Shown here one piece after another: positions 62,514 to 64,000 of a DNA stretch of 64,000 bases. The notes under the pieces were generated by a model, which did not search any database, was not told the DNA's origin, and worked only from the letters and a program-made list of their open reading frames with translations. A program made the translations under genes and the position numbers. This stretch comes from HB2-32-21 sp003448675 (GTDB lineage Bacteria > Pseudomonadota > Gammaproteobacteria > Pseudomonadales > Porticoccaceae), in NCBI GenBank assembly GCA_041584755.1, contig JBFHDK010000002.1:13509-77508 (forward strand), read 5' to 3'. The stretch's first letter is position 1; the number at the start of each line of letters is the position of its first letter.

Positions 62514-63833
62514 ATGCGGGAAATCACGACATCCGGGGCGAGCCCCACATCCCAGATTCAAAAGTTTTACGGTTGGAAAAACGTAGGTTTCCTGTTTGGC
62601 GTCTACCTGCTAAGCCTGGGGGCCGTCTATTATGGGTTTAATGTGATATTTCCTGAAATGGTTAAGACCCAGGGCTGGAGTCGCGGAGACGCATCCTGGG
62701 CACAGACCTTGCGCGGACTATTAATGGGGTTTACAGCGCCCTTAATCGCGATTGCATTAAACCGCTTTGGCGCACAACGCACCATGGCTGCTGGCCTTAG
62801 CCTGTTAATTGTCGGGTGTTTGCTGCTGGCCACCGTCACCCGCGAGCTCTGGCAGTGGACATTGATATGGGGCGTCATCATGGCCACCGGTTTTGCCTTT
62901 GGCGGCCTGTTGCCGGTGCAGACCACTATCACTCACTGGTTTGACAACAAAAGGGCAACCGCGCTCGGTTTGGTCATGAGCGCTGCCGGAGTCGGCGGTT
63001 TTGTCGCCCAACCCTTTTACACCTGGATTATCGACTATTTCGGCTCCTGGCAAAGCAGCTGGTATTTTTCCGCGGGTTTTGCATTCATAGGAAGCTTGCT
63101 CTTATTGGGTCTGGTCAACAAACCCGAAGACATTGGCCAGCATCCCGACGGTGAAGACCGATCCAACCCTTCGACAGTCGCCCAACGACCGCCTCCTAAG
63201 ACCTACAAAACGCAGGATGACTGGAGCCTGCCTGACGCCATTCGAACCCGGGCACTGTGGTTCATCATCATTTTATTCCTGGCGCAGGTCATGCCGCTCT
63301 GGTTGATGATCGTCCACGGCGTGCTGCATTTAACGGATCTGGCTTTTTCTAAAATGGAGGCCGCCAGTGTGCTCAGTTTTATGGTGGCTGGCAGTGCTTT
63401 TGCCCGATTCCCGGTCGGCTGGCTGGGAGACCGTATAGAACCCCGGCGCATTGTCTTTGTACTCGCCCTGTGTTCGATATTCGGCCTGACCATCATTTGG
63501 CAGGCGCCAACGGTAGCCTGGTTATTGATCGCTGGTCCAATGTTCGGCGTGGCCTACGGCGGTGTCGTGGTGATGTTGCCAACGATGATCGCCAATTACT
63601 ATGGTAGAGCCTCCTTTGCCACCATCAATGGCTTTATCTTTCCCGTACAAATCGTATTCGCCGCCTTATTGCCCGTCGTCGCGGGCTACCTGGCCGATAT
63701 TCAGGGTCACTACGATTCATCCTTTATCTTCGTGATTATATTGGTGGGCCTCTCGGCACTGTGCGCACTGGGCGCCACGCCGCCGCGAAAAAAGTCTGGA
63801 GCGGGCACGGTTAACCAGACCGACACGGATTAA
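62514..63833 (+). CDS. MFS transporter, paralogue of the 44225 gene
   Basis: 439 residues with about 12 helices. The opening FYGWKNVGFLFGVYLLSLG, the RGDASWAQTLRGLL loop, SAAGVGGFVAQP and the central loop ending GQHPDG repeat the first carrier almost segment for segment (roughly 60% identical by eye in the N-terminal half). AGGGAA precedes the ATG. The two are likely an in-genome duplication with divided substrates. Its TAA overlaps the stop codon of the convergent aldo/keto reductase. Confidence 0.88.
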   Translation: MREITTSGASPTSQIQKFYGWKNVGFLFGVYLLSLGAVYYGFNVIFPEMVKTQGWSRGDASWAQTLRGLLMGFTAPLIAIALNRFGAQRTMAAGLSLLIVGCLLLATVTRELWQWTLIWGVIMATGFAFGGLLPVQTTITHWFDNKRATALGLVMSAAGVGGFVAQPFYTWIIDYFGSWQSSWYFSAGFAFIGSLLLLGLVNKPEDIGQHPDGEDRSNPSTVAQRPPPKTYKTQDDWSLPDAIRTRALWFIIILFLAQVMPLWLMIVHGVLHLTDLAFSKMEAASVLSFMVAGSAFARFPVGWLGDRIEPRRIVFVLALCSIFGLTIIWQAPTVAWLLIAGPMFGVAYGGVVVMLPTMIANYYGRASFATINGFIFPVQIVFAALLPVVAGYLADIQGHYDSSFIFVIILVGLSALCALGATPPRKKSGAGTVNQTDTD

Positions 63834-64000
63834 TACCGCCCCCCTTCGGCTGTCGGCAAGTTGCTACGGATGTCGGCGAGTTCGGCGTCACTGAACTGGA
63901 TCTCGAGCGCCGCCAGGTTTTCCCTGAGCCGCGACATTTTGCGGGTGCCAGGAATCGGGAAAATATCCTCGCCCTGATATAGCACCCAGGCCAGGGCGAT
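63830..64000 (-). CDS. Aldo/keto reductase, C-terminal end (partial)
   Basis: The last 56 codons before a TAA at 63830-63832; the rest lies beyond the right edge. It reads IALAWVLYQGEDIFPIPGTRK then MSRLRENLAALEIQFSDAEL. The IPGTRK segment followed by NLAA is the NADPH-phosphate binding part near the end of aldo/keto reductases of the YajO/IolS-like group. The catalytic Asp/Tyr/Lys/His are outside the window. Confidence 0.8.
   Translation of the reverse strand: MALAWVLYQGEDIFPIPGTRKMSRLRENLAALEIQFSDAELADIRSNLPTAEGGRY

Noticed and set aside
63830..63833. Overlap of the MFS and aldo/keto reductase stop codons
   Set aside because: Convergent genes sharing bases of their stop codons are common in compact genomes.

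Overview
The window is a chromosomal segment of a free-living, aerobic gammaproteobacterium. It has long stretches of Pseudomonas-like gene order: dsbD-aroQ-accB-accC-prmA-(DUF3426)-dusB-fis-purH-purD, osmC divergent from a Vfr-type crp next to trpC-trpD-trpG-trpE-rpe, and tkt-epd-pgk-fba divergent from a methyltransferase-type ArsR regulator with metK-ahcY-metF. The accessory genes (Baeyer-Villiger-type monooxygenase, acyl-CoA dehydrogenase, CaiB/BaiF CoA-transferase, LLM flavin oxidoreductase, Rieske oxygenase remnant, two related MFS carriers) fit a marine or soil catabolic bacterium of the Cellvibrionales/Spongiibacteraceae-Pseudomonadales type. That placement is inference from gene content. 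GC content is high throughout, and I see no prophage, insertion sequence, CRISPR array, tRNA or rRNA gene.

Layout. 1-5 kb: the 5' end of mrcB, a PfkB-family kinase, a PAS-GGDEF-EAL protein and a DUF2333 protein. 5-16.4 kb: dsbD, aroQ, fatty-acid initiation (accBC), prmA, a zinc-ribbon DUF3426 protein, dusB-fis, purH and purD, with a DUF1653 gene on the opposite strand. 16.4-20.2 kb: an acetyltransferase, a Ycf46-type AAA+ ATPase, coq7 and a LysR regulator. 20.2-26.6 kb: a probable unannotated small RNA divergent from the LysR gene, osmC, crp/vfr and the trpEGDC operon with rpe upstream. 26.7-33.2 kb: hydrolases, a flavin monooxygenase, YtoQ, an acyl-CoA dehydrogenase and an HpcH/HpaI aldolase. 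33.2-38.6 kb: fba, pgk, epd and tkt. 38.7-44.1 kb: the SAM cycle (regulator, metK, ahcY, metF) plus rsmE. 44.2-54.8 kb: an MFS carrier, a decayed Rieske oxygenase locus with an LLM oxidoreductase, a BepA-like protease, yaaA, DUF938, a SPOR protein, YjdF-like and a CoA-transferase. 54.9-64 kb: a membrane protein, recG, a phosphate transport pair (TIGR00153-Pit), small hypotheticals, a deazaflavin-type nitroreductase, a second MFS carrier and the 3' end of an aldo/keto reductase.

Most of the window is core metabolism. The parts most worth following up are: (i) the LysR/small-RNA divergent pair around 20.2-20.43 kb, with an AT-only 9-bp palindrome in the shared promoter region and a textbook terminator that no protein gene accounts for; (ii) the oxygenase locus at 45.5-47.2 kb, where the alpha subunit has lost its Rieske domain with a frame change and the next gene has a lipoprotein signal lying out of reach of any standard start codon; (iii) the SAM-cycle locus, which has a perfect palindrome in front of the ArsR-methyltransferase gene and no SAH riboswitch; and (iv) a 55-codon open frame sitting where gph usually lies between rpe and trpE.
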